From Pieris napi (taxonomy: Eukaryota; Arthropoda; Insecta; Lepidoptera; Pieridae), in assembly GCF_905475465.1 (NCBI RefSeq), contig NC_062248.1, forward strand, positions 2,728,001 through 2,792,000: DNA of 64,000 nt. Reading direction: 5' to 3'. The position numbers were made by a program, and so were the translations under genes. Shown one piece after another: positions 11,375-24,500 of this stretch. Each line of letters opens with the position of its first letter. Positions within the stretch are counted from its first letter, which is position 1. A model generated the notes under the pieces. That model had not been told where the DNA came from and did no database searches. It worked only from the letters and a program-made list of their open reading frames with translations.

Positions 11375-12202
11375 TATTTTATATAAATACTTGGGGATTA
11401 ATTTACCTAAGTAAATCTTTTGTGGGATTTTAGATAAACAAAACTAAAAATATAAAAAATTTATTCATAAACTTAAAAAGTTAATCACTATAATAACATA
11501 TTCAAACAACACGACATAACAAGCGGGAATTTTAAAAAGTAAACTAATTTCGTTAAAGACCCGCAAATATTGATTATTTCTAGAATAGTGAAATAATTGA
11601 CTTTGTTCATCCCAATATGACGTCATCACGCTCTGATTAGATAACACTCCGCTATACAGGATATGTTAGCCCTTGCATATTTTATAGAACAGATAGAAAA
11701 CGGGCAAAGGGATGTTAAGTGATACCTTCATTACTCTGCCACTCTGAGGAGGTACGGGTAGATTTTCCTCCAAAACTTCGTAACGTCCATATCGAGAACA
11801 TCATGCCAATTATCAAACTTAAAATATAGTATATTGATATTTACATTCATATCATTGTTACATTTCTTGGAAATTAATAAAATTAAACTTATAAACATAA
11901 ACTAATAATAATAAAATAATATACATTGAAATAAATAACGAAACTTAACATAAACTAAAATATATCATTAAAAGGAGTCCCTTTAGGCAAGGTTCCGAAG
12001 ATACTGGCAGCATTTGAATTGCTAGACTAATTCAAAGGGGGATTTTTTTTTTTTTAAAGAAATTTCAAAAAGGTTAGTCGACATCACAGGAGACCGAAGA
12101 TCTGGCAGCTACCTCGGACAAAGAATTAGTCTGCCAATTATTGTAATTTCTATGTTTTATGTACTATGCCGAGAAATCGGTGGGTAAAAGTGTAAATATA
12201 TT
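11375..12202. other. Intergenic sequence 3' of gene B
   Basis: Holds no recognised gene. A 60-codon minus-strand open frame at 11465-11647 was considered as the last exon of gene B and rejected in favour of 12203-12344. A decayed LINE-like segment lies near 11970-12120. Confidence 0.4.
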
Positions 12203-15200
12203 TTACTTAATGTCCGCAGTGCCCTCTGGTTTCTTCTTGGATATCCTTAAATTTCTCCTATGCTCCCACAACAACCATCTGAAAAAACAATTGAATCTAG
12301 CTATTTCTTTATCTGTCTTTATCTTCAATCCCTTTCTCAAAAAACTAAATATAGACTAAAATTGTTAACACCTTTAAACCCTGTCAAACTAAAACTGTTA
12401 ATTGTTCATCTGTATTTAATATGTGTGTGTGTGACTAGATGCCTACGACACAGGGATTTATAATGTGTTATTTTTGTTTAATACAATGATTGTAATGAGC
12501 AGGCTTTTAATACAAAGGCCGTCGAAATACTCGACATATTTCTTCACCGTATAAGTAATAATTGAGAAATGTATCATACAACCAAAGACGTATTACAATA
12601 AAAGTAAATAAAATATGTTTATTATGGAATATAAGATACATGTATCACTTATTCCACGTCATTAAATTTGAATCGGTAGACATCCCTACTCATCGGCAAA
12701 GAAGACAGAGGGTGTAGGCCGAGAGAAAAAGCCGGCATAAAAAACTCTCAGTACCCTTTTAAAATAGCAAACCATCACACAAATTATTCACGTTAGGCAG
12801 AGATTGCTCTTATTTATAAATACTTACATAAACACACAAACCGCGGGCAGCGTCATTGCTGACCCCATAAGAAAGACAGCGCCTGGGAGAACCTCCATAG
12901 TGGCCGTGTACACTTTGGTATACAAGGGTACGTAGATTAAAGGCATGAGGTTTTCCGTTAACGCAAATATTGAGTTTACTTTGCCTGTAATGTAGAAAAT
13001 AATATATTTCTTTAAAATTGTGTACTGTATTAACTCTTTGTATTGCCCAAGACTCACCATTTCACACACACATTTCACGCACACATTCCCACTAAACTAT
13101 ATATCTTTAGATTAATATTTTAAAAATGTATCATTCAGTTTAAATGAATTTTAAATATATAAATTAAGATTGATTGGTTTCTATAAAACGTAATTTCCCA
13201 CAAAAGATAAATAATTGTATTAGTTACGAAGTACGTGAACTTGATTATTACCTACTGTTTCGCCTTAATATGATTTTTTTACTTAGCCTACCTTTTTTGT
13301 AGCTACATACCAGCATATGAAACATTTTGCTATGCTACCCCATAGACACTGTTCGCTTTTACGGAATGAAAACCGTAGTACTAAATAAAACCAAATTTTC
13401 ATTTTTTTCTCTCTATAAAACCTTCCTCAGAGTTCTAGGAATAAAAAAATACTCGAATTGGTCCAACCGCATATTATGCGATCCATTTTTAATTATATAA
13501 ATCTATCAAAAACCGAATATAAAATCTACACTGGGTAAAATCAATTTATATCGTTTAATAAACAAAGAAAACTTTGATTTCCAATAAGTCTTTATTGAAA
13601 ACTGAAATTAAATAAAGCAATATTGTTTATCAATATTCTCATTTCAGTCAATTTTATTAATTAATACATTAATAAAGGAAATTTATGTGTTGCTTTGTAG
13701 TTGATTTTCCAATAAATGCCTTTTGCTATTACGTTTTGATTTGATTTTAAAGTAATAGTTATCTAGTATTGTCTTTTATTGACATAACCTTTACACATTT
13801 AAAGAAAACTCTTTTTAACCGGATTAACGTTATGTATTATTATAAATTTACAATGTCACCGTGACCACGCACGCTGTAAAGCACACGAAACGTCGGTTCA
13901 ATTTAAAATTATGTAAAATAATTGTAAATTTATAATAATACATAACTTTAATCCGGTTAGAAAGTGTTTTCTTTAAATAGTTATCTATTTAATTTCTAAT
14001 TATTTGAACGACTAAGTATCGCAATTCAGCAAGGAAATGCTGCCAGTGTTAAAGGTACACTGCCACAGGGACCAAACTTTTTAATAATTTTTAATTATAA
14101 ATAGTTTTATATTTTGATTATTATTATACTATGTAGGTTAAGAATATTGTAAATACTGTATATCGCAATTAAAATACAAAATAGATTATTAAAAAAACAT
14201 ATATCTTGAAGGTTTTTATAAGTAGCCCAAGTTTTAATCATAGATTACACGCTATATACTTGCGTGACAAGAAAAAATATTACGTTTTAATACTTACCAA
14301 ATTCATCGGCTGATACTGTCTTGGACACAGTTGATCGTAATGCTAATAAAGCTGTCCCGTTCAGAATATCTACTAAAGGACCTGAAAATATAATATTATT
14401 TATTGCTAATACTTACAATACACATATAAAAAGTATTATAAAATATATTGCCAAACAGGTTTTAATATGCTATGTCAAACAGAATATTGATGCCAGTACA
14501 TCTAATCAAACTTTCCATCGCATCTATTCATCTCTCAAAGTGTATATAAAATGATTTAAGGACTTTCTTCAACTCCCATTAACATAACTCACTTTGTCAA
14601 AGAGCAATGAGAAGTTTACTAAATATAAACAAAGATGGGAAGATGAAATAAAACTAGTAGCAGTCAAGGTTGGCCAAAAGTGGGGCGAGATGGGGCAGAA
14701 TGGAAGAGGAGGCTTTTGTAATTTTTAATTTGTTTATATTTTATTTATTCATAACTCACGAACATAAATCTAGAACGTACGTAATAAATGAATATTCAGA
14801 TGGATTCGTGTAATTTTTAAAAAGTGTTTCAAAAATCGCTGAAAGTCTATTTATTTATTTCGTACAATTAACAAAAATTATATATAATAACACACAATTA
14901 TACTAAAAATAGAGCCAGAGATGGAATACATAATATTTAACTACAAAAAAGTTCAAAAATTTACAAAAGAAAACAAACAATTAATAAGTTGTACTTTTCA
15001 AATCACATACTTGTAATGTTATCGCATTTATCTACAAAAATTTCATAACAACACAGGTATTTTTATAACATTCTAGTTGATCATTAAATTAGTCGTATAA
15101 AATAGAGATCTATTTTCCTTGCTTTACACTTGCTCTGTTCAAATAAGATAGTTGAATTGTAGTGATCCTCTGAGAAAATACTGTTGTCAAACAAATATTC

Positions 15201-18200
15201 ATGTTTGCATTCCCTCTGTGATGTCGACTGTTTTACATTTGTAGTTTAAACACGAGTATGTACTAGCTAAATAAATACCATAATTTGACTATTAAGAGTT
15301 CAAACCATTATTATTAGCAACCAAGTTTAGTGACCAACAAAAGTTTTTCGCAAATAAGAACTACCGTTTTTTTATTACAGGTTAGGTTTAGGTAGGACAA
15401 TTGAAGTGATTGACAAATAAGTGAAGCTGCATTTGTTTGCCTTTTTAACATTTCGTTGCAGAAATATAATAATTAAATGAAAAGGAGGGCAACTGGCGGC
15501 CTTATCGCTTTCGAGCGATCTCTTCCAGGCAACCACTGTGAAAAAATACAAAAGACATCATTTAAAAAAGGACGCATGATAAAGAAAAAGTGCACATGAA
15601 TCACGATAATTTGAGATCAGTTTCAGATCAGTTAGTACAAAAGTTAGGAATACGATATGGACAGGTAATGTTTAGTTTAATTTCAGCGGAATACAAGCAA
15701 AGTTTCCCGAGATCCTGTACAAGACCGATACTTTAACGAGCTCATCTAACGCACACGGGTTCAAACACCACTTCTTAGATCAACATTTGATATATTTCTA
15801 AAACATAATGGCAATGGCGTGTTTATATTTTTATACCTGGCTCTTGCTGCTCTTTAACCTTGCTTTGCCGCCCGAAGCCTCTCTAACACTGCCTTGTAGT
15901 GTTTTTGCCCTGAGTGGTTTTAGTGGGTATTGCTAAGTCTCTAAATAGCAGAGATTCTGGTGTGGATCAAGTCCAACATACCCCTGCCACTTTTGGGGCA
16001 TGCACATTTCCACCCCGGATATATAACCTTTTTAAACCGAAACCTTATATTTTTAATACTACTATTAATAATACCAATATTGAAATGAACTTACCAATAA
16101 AGAATATTCTTTCGTTCGTAGCGAAACAATAGACAAATGATGAAGCAATTTTACTGAGAGTTGAAATAATTCCTAATATAGAATCGTGCCATTGCAAATA
16201 TTTACTGAATACAACGATGGAGAATATCGTTCCTGAAAAATAACAATCGAAAATTAGGATTACAATTTATTTTCGTTTCTTTTGTTTATTAATTACATAA
16301 ATGTAATAAGATACAGGCGCTAATTAAAGTTTTAAGTTGGCGCCTGATAGACAGAGCTGGTTATGTTTTCGCTCAATGAAGAAGTATCGCAATACAGCGA
16401 GGAAATGCTACCAGCATTAGAGGTAGTGGCCACAGGGACCAAACTTTTTGAATTTATTTTTGATTATTGTTTTCAATAATTACTATTATTATGTATTAAT
16501 AAATTCTATTTTTGATTAAGTATATACTACAGCACCTTTATAAGGTTCCATATAGATTGTATGTGCTGTAAGCTATTTCATAGAAGACAAGTAAAATACA
16601 ATTTAAAGAAAACAATGAACTTCGTTTAACATCTTGTATGAACTATACACTAACAAACTGACCAAAAAAGTACAAAACATACTATTTTTAACACTATATG
16701 CGAATAAGCGTGTTTGACTGGCTTGGCTTGTAACATATGTAGTGAATTCAAAGCTTAATTTTGTTACTCAAATAATTAACAAACCTATTGTGTGGGCAAC
16801 AAAGTTGTATGCTTGGAATATGCTGAACATTACCTCGGTCCAGTTGAATCTGTACCTTGTTGATATGTACATTATTGAAAGTTCACCTGAAATTTGATAT
16901 TACACTTTAATTTTGTGTACTCTATTATAGTATATACATATTACGATTTATTAACTATACAAAAGAGTTAATAACATTATTGTGATTATTAATATTAAGT
17001 CTATCGATTTTAAATAAGTATATATAGTCCTGCTTAAAAATGATAATAATAAAGTTGTGGAGAACTCTGAATGCAGTCTTTGTGTCAGAGTGCATTTGTT
17101 TTTTTCAAGACTGAAGACTGTACCAATTGTTGCCGATTTTTGGGTCCAAAACATGATTCCTTTCCCGTACGAGCATATGTAATTTGTCGGAGAGATATAA
17201 AAATATATTGTTATTAACCCGTTTATCTTTTAAAAATATATTTACCATGCATGGGTCCAAATAATATAGCAACGACGACTAATAAAGCGCAAACACGAAA
17301 ACGTCTATGGTTTGGTCCGTTTTTAAATACTACTTTAATTGTCTCTCTCAAGTTACCTAGATCAAAGAAAATGCGCACTAAATGGCAAACGCCTTGATTA
17401 TCATTCTGAAACCAAAAAATATATTACGAACATTTAGGATATCGGACAACAAGAGAATTCAATATAACAAATGAAAACTTTTAGTAGTATTGGAAACTGT
17501 TAAAAGAGCCAAAAGAGCAACACGACAAAGGAAGATACAAATGGTTGAGTGAATAAAGAAATTTCAATTACGTATACTTAATTATAATTTACTTTATTTG
17601 ACGACTCATTGGTCTAGTGGTTATTACCCTTGACTGCGAAACCATGGGTCCCGGGTTCGATCCCCGGCTGAGACGAACATCGATGTGATGAGCATTTGGT
17701 GTTGTGCTTAGGTCTTGGGTGCTTAAATATGTATTTATATGTCTATATATCTGTAATATGTATGTATATCCGTTGCCTAGTACCCATAACACAAGCTTCA
17801 CCAGCTTAGCATGGGAGTCGGTTAATTGGTGTGAATTGTATTTAAAAAAAAATTAAAAAAAAAATTACCTTTTTCTGTTCAACAGTCCTTTCTGGATCCT
17901 TTAATATAAAGGTATTGTATAGTAGGTTAACAAAATGTAGTCCAAAAGCTAAAACGTAGCATCCGTAATACCCGAGCTTTTTTAACAAAAGCCCACTGAG
18001 ACCCATTCCTATGGGAAAGCCGACGGTTAAGCTAAAATTTATGAGTCCCATACGAAATGTCCTATTCTTATCATTTGTAATAGCACTGATAAACGAAAAC
18101 ATAGTTAACATAGATATACACCAAGAACCGAACATTCCATCTAGTATAGCTTCACTGAATACTAACGCTTCTAAACCGATTTCCTTAAAGTAAAATGTGT

Positions 18201-18687
18201 GGAATACGCCATTAACAGACACAAGCATTTGGCCCAAGATGGGTATAATTAAAAATATTTTCCGATACCCAGTTTTATCTGACCACGAACCCACAAATAG
18301 CGCTAAAACACACGGAATTGTTGCAGTGATTGATGTTCTCCAAGACATAGCTCTTGCGACTAGTTTTTGTACTTCTTTTTCATATTCGTTTTGTGCACCA
18401 ACTGTCTGCAATTTGAGCGAGTCACATATTTCATCTGTGAAATTTAAATTAACTCTGCACGCCTTTTCCAGGTTAAGATTTTGCGATGTCAATATCGAAA
18501 AGATCATTGGTATTATGAAGAAGAACATTGATGGCTCGACTGTTATGTTTTTGAATGCATGCACACAGTTTTCTTTAAAACTTCGTGGTTTTTCGCGTGT
18601 TGGATCTTCTACATTATGTTTAAGTGGATCAGTCTCTTTGAATTCTTCATGTTTATCATAGCTTTCTTCGTTTGTATCTTCACTCAT
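12203..18687 (-). CDS. SLC46-type MFS transporter, gene B (7 coding exons, 533 aa)
   Basis: Complete member of the array. Exons (minus strand): 17869-18687, 17246-17405, 16785-16886, 16095-16232, 14298-14381, 12828-12984 and 12203-12344; 1602 nt, 534 codons including the TAA stop. Intron phases are 0,1,1,1,1,2. All borders are GT-AG; intron 3 has a weak donor (gtttgt). Residues: T-V-E-P at 49-52, TM1, conserved Cys77 and Cys88 with a N-F-T sequon between them, MFS motif A GSWSDKTGYRK (133-143). Tyr replaces the usual Lys or Asn after T-G. Exon 5 carries the A-L-R-S block and exon 6 the P-G-A-V-F block before TM12. Exon 7 gives the end of TM12 and a strongly basic tail (KKKPEGTADIK at the end), unlike the tails of C and D. 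Kozak context is accaaaATG. A family-B SINE directly follows the exon 1 donor. Substrate unknown; uptake or lysosomal export of organic anions or folates is known for relatives. Confidence 0.9.
13798..13977. repeat. MITE-like palindromic element in gene B intron 5
   Basis: Inverted arms begin tttaaagaaaactct and end agtgttttctttaaa, with the inner arm blocks ccggattaacgttatg and tataaatttacaa. The centre contains gtcaccgtgaccacgcacg. The same family is at 48724-48923 and, as a half copy, near 26165-26285. Confidence 0.65.
14010..14080. repeat. Fragment of a dispersed repeat (atcgcaa...cagcgagg...ccacaggg family)
   Basis: Contains aagtatcgcaattcagcaag, then gctgccagtg and actgccacagggaccaaact. 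The same unit recurs at 16315-16450, 40090-40565, 41735-42015 and 50665-50730. It is probably the 3' end of an old retrotransposon; the family is not identified. Confidence 0.5.
15478..15545. repeat. Short dispersed repeat (gcggccttatcgct...gcgatctcttccagg)
   Basis: Found also at about 25910-25975 and 59950-60010. Function and family unknown; likely a LINE 3' part. It lies in gene B intron 4. Confidence 0.45.
16315..16450. repeat. Dispersed repeat fragment (ggcgctaattaaag / ccacagggacc family)
   Basis: Longer copy of the 14010 family that includes the upstream block aggcgctaattaaag, aagttggcgcctg and tagac. It lies in gene B intron 3. Confidence 0.5.
17601..17864 (+). repeat. Full-length SINE, family B, touching the exon 1 splice donor of gene B
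   Basis: The head gactcattggtctagtgg (A box) and gggttcgatccccggct (B box) is followed by the family-B body and a 3' A-rich tail ending at about 17864. The intron donor of gene B (gtaa read on the minus strand) is 17865-17868, so the SINE tail forms the intron from its fifth base on. Orientation is opposite to the gene. Confidence 0.85.
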
Positions 18688-19374
18688 TTTGGTTTTTGCG
18701 TTTGTATTTACGTATAGACGTTATTCAATTTTAATGAAACTTGTCGTTAGCACATATTCCTTAACGATAAAAATAAAAATACGCCTTTATCCGCCTTAAT
18801 TCTCTTCTAATCTAAACGGGGAACCGTTTGATAAATCGACGTTTTACTAATAGTGATAATCATATTTATTGTTTAACACACTTGACACAATTTAGATTGG
18901 CAATACCGCCACTGATCATATCAATAAATTATCAAACGTATTAACCTTGGGCTGTACACCATAAAACTGTAATGTCTAATCAGAGAAAATTATTACTGAA
19001 ACTGTATCAGTTATCAAACAAATAATTGATAAAGAAAGTGGACTACTTAAAAAAATAATTAATAGTAAAAATGCATGTACATAAAACTTTAATTTATAAT
19101 TTGGGTCTACATACCCTTATTATACGCTCACAATATAAAAATAAATAATATACATTCTATCTACACTATTTTTCATCCATAGATTGCCGATACGTGACGA
19201 GTATTATAGAAATGTAGTTGGCAACACAGAAGTCAAAAGAACGGGCGGTCATTCACCGAAAGCATGTATAGACTGTGTAAGATTATTATTGCCCTTCAAG
19301 TTCTACATAGTCGCGCTCCTTTAACATGCTGGGGCAGAGACAAAAAGTACTTATTGCGTCTTCTAAACTATATA
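18688..19374. promoter_or_regulatory. Upstream region of gene B with several GATA-type cores
   Basis: Cores tgataa/ttatca occur near 18829, 18854, 18929, 19011 and 19026 (attgataaag). No clear TATA box was found at a usual distance. GATA factors drive gut and fat-body genes in insects, but the cores are short and the DNA is AT-rich, so the call is weak. Confidence 0.25.
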
Positions 19375-21296
19375 TTTTACACGCTTTATATTAGCTTCAC
19401 CTGTATGTATGTAACCGACTCCTTCGGACTCGATTTTGACCCACTTTTAACGGACAGATTTAATTCAAACTTTGCGCACCAAAAACTTTGCGCAAAAAAA
19501 AAAACTAAAAAGTAAAAAATAAATAATAGTTAAAAAAAAACTAAAAAACACTGTCTTAAAGCACATCAAACTAAAAAGTGAAAAATAATTCCTAATTTAG
19601 GATGAAAATGGTAATGAACAAAAAATACTGGTATTATTGTCAAAAAGCGTGGGGCGCTCTGTGCCATATTTTTCGTCTATCGAGCAACCAACCGAAATTT
19701 ATTCACAATTAAAGTCAATAGATATGCTAACGTGTTCGTGTGTTGGTAATTAGGATCATAAAGTTTTAATATTATCCAAAATTTAATGATTGAACGAGTG
19801 TGTACAGGTCGCTCTCGTTTTACTCGCGAGACCCTTTGACTCGTGCGCAAAAAACCGACAGGCGACCGAGAGAGGCGAGACCAACTGCGAGGAAGCGAGG
19901 CGAGACGAGAGCTCTACTGTACACTCTCGCACTCGGCCTGTCTCGGGGTGTCTCGACGAGTGTGTACAGCCACCATAAGAATTGTAGAATTGAACACTTG
20001 CTCTAACGAAAACGCCAACATTGTGAGGAACCCTATGTGACTAAACCTAACAATTTAACATATGACACAGAATGCTAATTATAATATATGTATATTGTAT
20101 ATATCATAAATTATACGTTCCACGTGTTCTCACTTATTGTCAAGATAAACATTACAAAGTTGATCAATCCTCAAGTAAATATTACTGGGCTATATATTAT
20201 TGATACTTATTTAAATTTATTTATTTCGTTAGTATTAGTAACAATTCGGTCTAAGTTGCGTAGTAAGTATTTAACATGTCTGTTTATATATTTTATTTTT
20301 AATACATTTATATTTTTTCTTTAGATTTTATTTTATTTAATTTTAGTTATAGTTGCATGTTATTTTTAGTATCTTTTTGTTAATTAATTATGCATTTCTT
20401 GTACTGTACCCTCTGTAGGTGTTTCTTTTTTTTAAGGTTTTTTTTAATAACTTTGACTTCTGGTGAGCTACGCGCATACCTGCGGGCCAGCTTATTACCC
20501 TTTACTGCTAACGCTCTTCTTTCTCGCTCCAGATCAGTGCTATCAGACAAATCCTCTGCAACCCAATGATCCAAATACTTCTATTCCGCCACTAAGTGGC
20601 ACATCGTTAAGCATCACTGGTTTAACTATATCAACTTTATTTTAGCGCGACTGAAATACTAATATATTACTTTTATCCCTGAGTCCATGAGCTGCCGCGA
20701 ACTCTTCACACATCTTTAAAAGCTTTTTGATGGCGCCTACTAAAGGAGTCGATAGAACCATATCGTCTACATAATTAATATTATTGACAAATGTGCCACC
20801 TACGGAACAGCCCACACCACGATTCCTAAGGAGCTCAATAAGTCGTTGACATAGAGAATAGAGATTGAATAGTCGAGGGGATGAGGACCCACCCCGTCTT
20901 ACTCCACACCCCATACCAAATGTTTCGGATTCAACTTTTCTCCATCTTACAGAATTCACTTGGTTATAGTACCAATAGTCAAATACTCTCACAATAATAC
21001 CAGTATTTTTTGTTCATTACCATTTTCAGCCTAAATTAGGAATTATTTTTCACTTTTTAGTTTAATGTGCTTTAAAAGCGTGTTTTTTAGTTTTTTTAAA
21101 CTATTATTAATTTTTTATTTTTTAGTTAAATTGTTTTATTTTTTTTCGGATTATTGCATTGTCATCGATCTTTGACAGGTGCGCAAAGGTTGAATTAAAT
21201 CTGTCCGTTAAAAGTGGGTCAAAATCGAGTCCGAAGGAGTCGGTTACATACATACATACATACATACAGGTGAAGCTAATATAAAGCGTGTAAAAA
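19375..21296. mobile_element. Fold-back element with ~270-300 bp inverted arms between genes B and C
   Basis: Left arm 19375-19640 and right arm 20991-21296 are inverted copies. Shared blocks include cacgctttatattagcttca, aaccgactccttcggactcg, acttttaacggacag, aattcctaatttagg and aatactggtattattgt. The arms differ by small indels, and the right arm has extra (taca) units and a roughly 40-bp insertion. The 1.35-kb core holds a GC-rich repeat (about 19795-19975), AT-rich filler and a dead reverse transcriptase. Confidence 0.65.
20380..20992 (-). pseudogene. Non-LTR retrotransposon reverse transcriptase fragment
   Basis: The minus-strand frame 20642-20992 has the RT signature: R-R-G-G-S-S-S-P-R-L-F-N-L-Y in place of the usual Q-G-G-x-L-S-P, and the catalytic box N-Y-V-D-D-M-V followed by A-H-G-L. 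A second frame at 20380-20574 carries the RT-distal R-R-A-L-A-V-K-G-N block. Frameshift, missing sequence between the parts and absent N-terminus mark it as dead. It fills the core of the fold-back element. Confidence 0.75.
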
Positions 21297-21487
21297 CTTC
21301 ACTAAAATCACTAAAAACTTCAACTATTCATTGATTAATAATTTATTTTATCGGCAACTGATTTATTTGGCAAAGGATAGAACACGCGATCGAACAACCA
21401 ACAGATATTTAAAAATTCATTTAAAGTACTTCTCTTACTATTTTAATGAGATTCTTGGCCATTTAGAGTAAAAAATAAAAAGGGAAA

Positions 21488-21493
21488 TTTATT
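21488..21493 (-). terminator. Poly(A) signal of gene C
   Basis: AATAAA on the minus strand about 104 nt past the gene C stop codon, at a usual distance for a short 3' UTR. Confidence 0.5.
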
Positions 21494-21596
21494 TAATTAC
21501 TATTCAAAATAAACAATGACACCTCCAAATTTTATAACTAAAGTCTTAAAATTTAATATTTACAAATTATTACAAAACTTATTTAAATAGTGAGTT

Positions 21597-24500
21597 CTAT
21601 AATTTAGTCTTTTCAGTAAATTCCGTGGGCTTTATATTATCTGGTAGATATGATTTTTCAGTTTTTTCCGGAACACTTTCCGTTTCTGCATCATTTTTCT
21701 CTTGATTTTCTAAAGCGATCTTTCGTGCCGTAGACACAGCTTTTCTATGTTGAATGAAGAAGTATCTGCAAATCGAAATAAAATTCACGATTTTGTAACG
21801 TAATTTTACTATTTATACTTATTCTTTAGAAATAAATTCCTCATATATATGTGTAATTAATAATGCAATCACGCTGTTCAAAACAGCAAAAATAAATTTG
21901 TACCAAACTTTTTATCAAAAACATCGTGTCGCTTTGTTTGTTTCATACAGTACGTTACAATTATAATAATGTAGTGGGAGTTTCCTTGTGTGTCTGAGAT
22001 ATGTTGTCGATATCTACGTATAGGCTTGAAATGTCTGCGTTTAACATAGGAGCAAACTAATTGCTCAGATAGAAATAAAATTCCATAGGTACGTAGCGCT
22101 GATTTGAACGCACGACCTCAGTGATAAGGGTCGCACGGTTAAGCCACTAAGCCAACACTGCTCTTATTATGATATAATATTGTGATATAAACTTAGATGT
22201 GTGTGAGTATCTTCGCCCCAATAGAGACTATAAGTTGTGTTATTGAACACTTTCTTTCTTTAGTAAATTAGATTAGACTTAAATTTAATTAGTCTAGGCC
22301 GTTATGTTTAATGATTAAATATCAAATAGACTAAATATTTATAAAAAAATAATTGCGTGATTCTATTTTGCGATGCCTTCTGCTGATAGATACTAAAGAT
22401 TCAATCAATTAATTCAGATTGTTTAAAGATTTCATTCATATTAATTCAAAACTTATGAAAATCGTATAGGGCTAGGAATTGCTGATTAAAGAGAGAAGCA
22501 GTTAGCTAGGCCCTCATTTAAATTTATTATTGAGGTATCATCATATTAGCTATAATATGAATAAATTATATCCATTTTAAGTTTTTTTAATCTTAGAAAA
22601 ATTGGTAGCCGGGCTTCCCTATAAGGATAGCTATATATTCCTATTGGTGTATAATGTATATATATATGAACGTCAATATTAAAACACAATTAAAGATCTC
22701 AAGACCGTAGAGAGGCTGAGGGGAACTGGCAAGGAGGAGTCTCAACCACTCTTTTTAATCGCAGTTGTTATTCCGAAATTCATTTGAAATAGTATTCTAA
22801 TGGATTCCGTTTAAATGATATCATTTTGGGATTAGTGATAACCTAATAACAATATAATCTTATCATATCTTATATTATTCATATTTTTAGCGAGCATTTC
22901 TATTATTTTTCCTGCTTAATTTTAAAATAATTACTTTACAAATAATTTTAACACAAATCTGTGATTTATGTTACTTTTATATAATACTAGCTGACCGGGC
23001 AAACGTCGTTTTGCCATGTATATTATTTATAATAAAAAAAAGGTGGTTAATCGTAGAGGGGTGAAAGTTAGGGGTTGTATGTATTTTTTTATGCTGTATA
23101 ATAAAAAAATAAAAACAGAAAAAAATATTAAAAAATAAAAAAAAAATATTTAGGGGTGGACTACCCTTAACATTTAGGGGGATGAAAAATATATATTGTC
23201 TGATTCTCAGATATACCCAATATGTACACAAAATTTCATGAGAATCGGTCGAGCCGTTTCGGAGGAGTTTAACTACAAACACCGCGACACGAGAATTTTA
23301 TATATTAGATATTGTTTAACTTACACTAAAATAACCGAGGCTGGTATAATCAGTGCTGCACTAGTGAGGAAGACGGCTCCAGGTAGAAGCTTCAGCGTCT
23401 TCATGTAAAGCCAGGAGTAGAGTGGATGGAACACCAGCGATGCTAAGGTTTCCGTCAAAGCGAAGAGAGAATTCACTTTTGCTAGAAATATAGAAAGATA
23501 GAAACTATACTGAAGATATAACAAAATTAAAATATATATATAAACAAACATAAAATAATGGCATGATGAAATTAGTTTTAATTAAAGGTGGTTAGATGAT
23601 TTGTTTAATTCACTAACATTCTGTGAAGTAAACCTTAAAGTTAGTGTGTTACCATGGTAACAATGTTATTCCCATCTATCAAGAACTGTAACCATGGTTA
23701 CAAATCTACCTTATGGGCGATTGTGTTTTGTTTTGTTGGTGCCATAAGGGCGATAAAAACAAAACTATTTAGTTTATGAATGAGTTATTCAAATAAATAC
23801 CTGTTTCATCTTTCTCGACGAGTTTTGTTATCATTGAGCGCAGTGACGTCATGATTGCCGAAGAAAAAAATTCAATGATTGGAACTGAAAAAAAATTACC
23901 CCTATTATGTGGAAATAGATATAATAATATTTTCGAATTGTAACGCAAAAACCTGGAATCAAAACTATTGTTATTATTTCGAACGCAACAATACGTTAAT
24001 AATATTAAAAAAGGAATATTAGCACATAATAAAATTGTTCAATAATAAAAAAGTATTATTATGATTACATAATAATGCGAGAGTTTAACTGAAATTATTA
24101 TCACATTTTCTGTATACAAAAAATCATGACTTGCTACTTGAGCGCAATTTTCTGTGTTTAAATAATAATAATAATAATAAGCCTTTTTATTTCCTGTTTT
24201 ACAATAGTTGGTAGTTGTTATATTAAAGTAACCAAAAATATTGATTTTGTTAGTAGGTTAGCTTACATTATGTTAGTATTATATATTTATATTATTTATT
24301 TAACAGGAACCCCGGTTTGGGTAAAAGCCTCCTCCAAAGATGCCCATTGTTGTCGGTCCTGTGCTATAGAGTGCCAGTTTTTGCCAGCTGATCTTTTCAG
24401 ATCATCTTCCCAGCGGTCTAAGGGTCTCCCCTTCCGCCTCTTGCCTGGTGGTCCTTTCCATTGGGTAACTCGTTTGGTCCACTTTCTGCTAGACATTCTT

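Noticed and set aside
11465..11647. Minus-strand open frame considered as last exon of gene B
   Set aside because: Splice phase could fit (AG then TTTAC), but the peptide stays hydrophobic to the stop with no basic tail and the acceptor is poor. The exon at 12203-12344 fits phase, gives a basic tail after TM12 and lies nearer.
17603..17680. Possible tRNA gene (A and B boxes present)
   Set aside because: The sequence is the tRNA-like head of a SINE; it lacks a paired acceptor stem and continues into the family-B body. The same applies to heads of family-A copies.
18197..18661. 154-codon plus-strand open frame
   Set aside because: It is the antisense shadow of exon 1 of gene B, which has clear MFS motifs on the minus strand.
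24296..24496. 66-codon frame as a host gene
   Set aside because: The residues W-T-K-R-V-T-Q-W and G-R-P-L-D-R-W-E-D-D identify the end of an RTE-type retrotransposon polyprotein.
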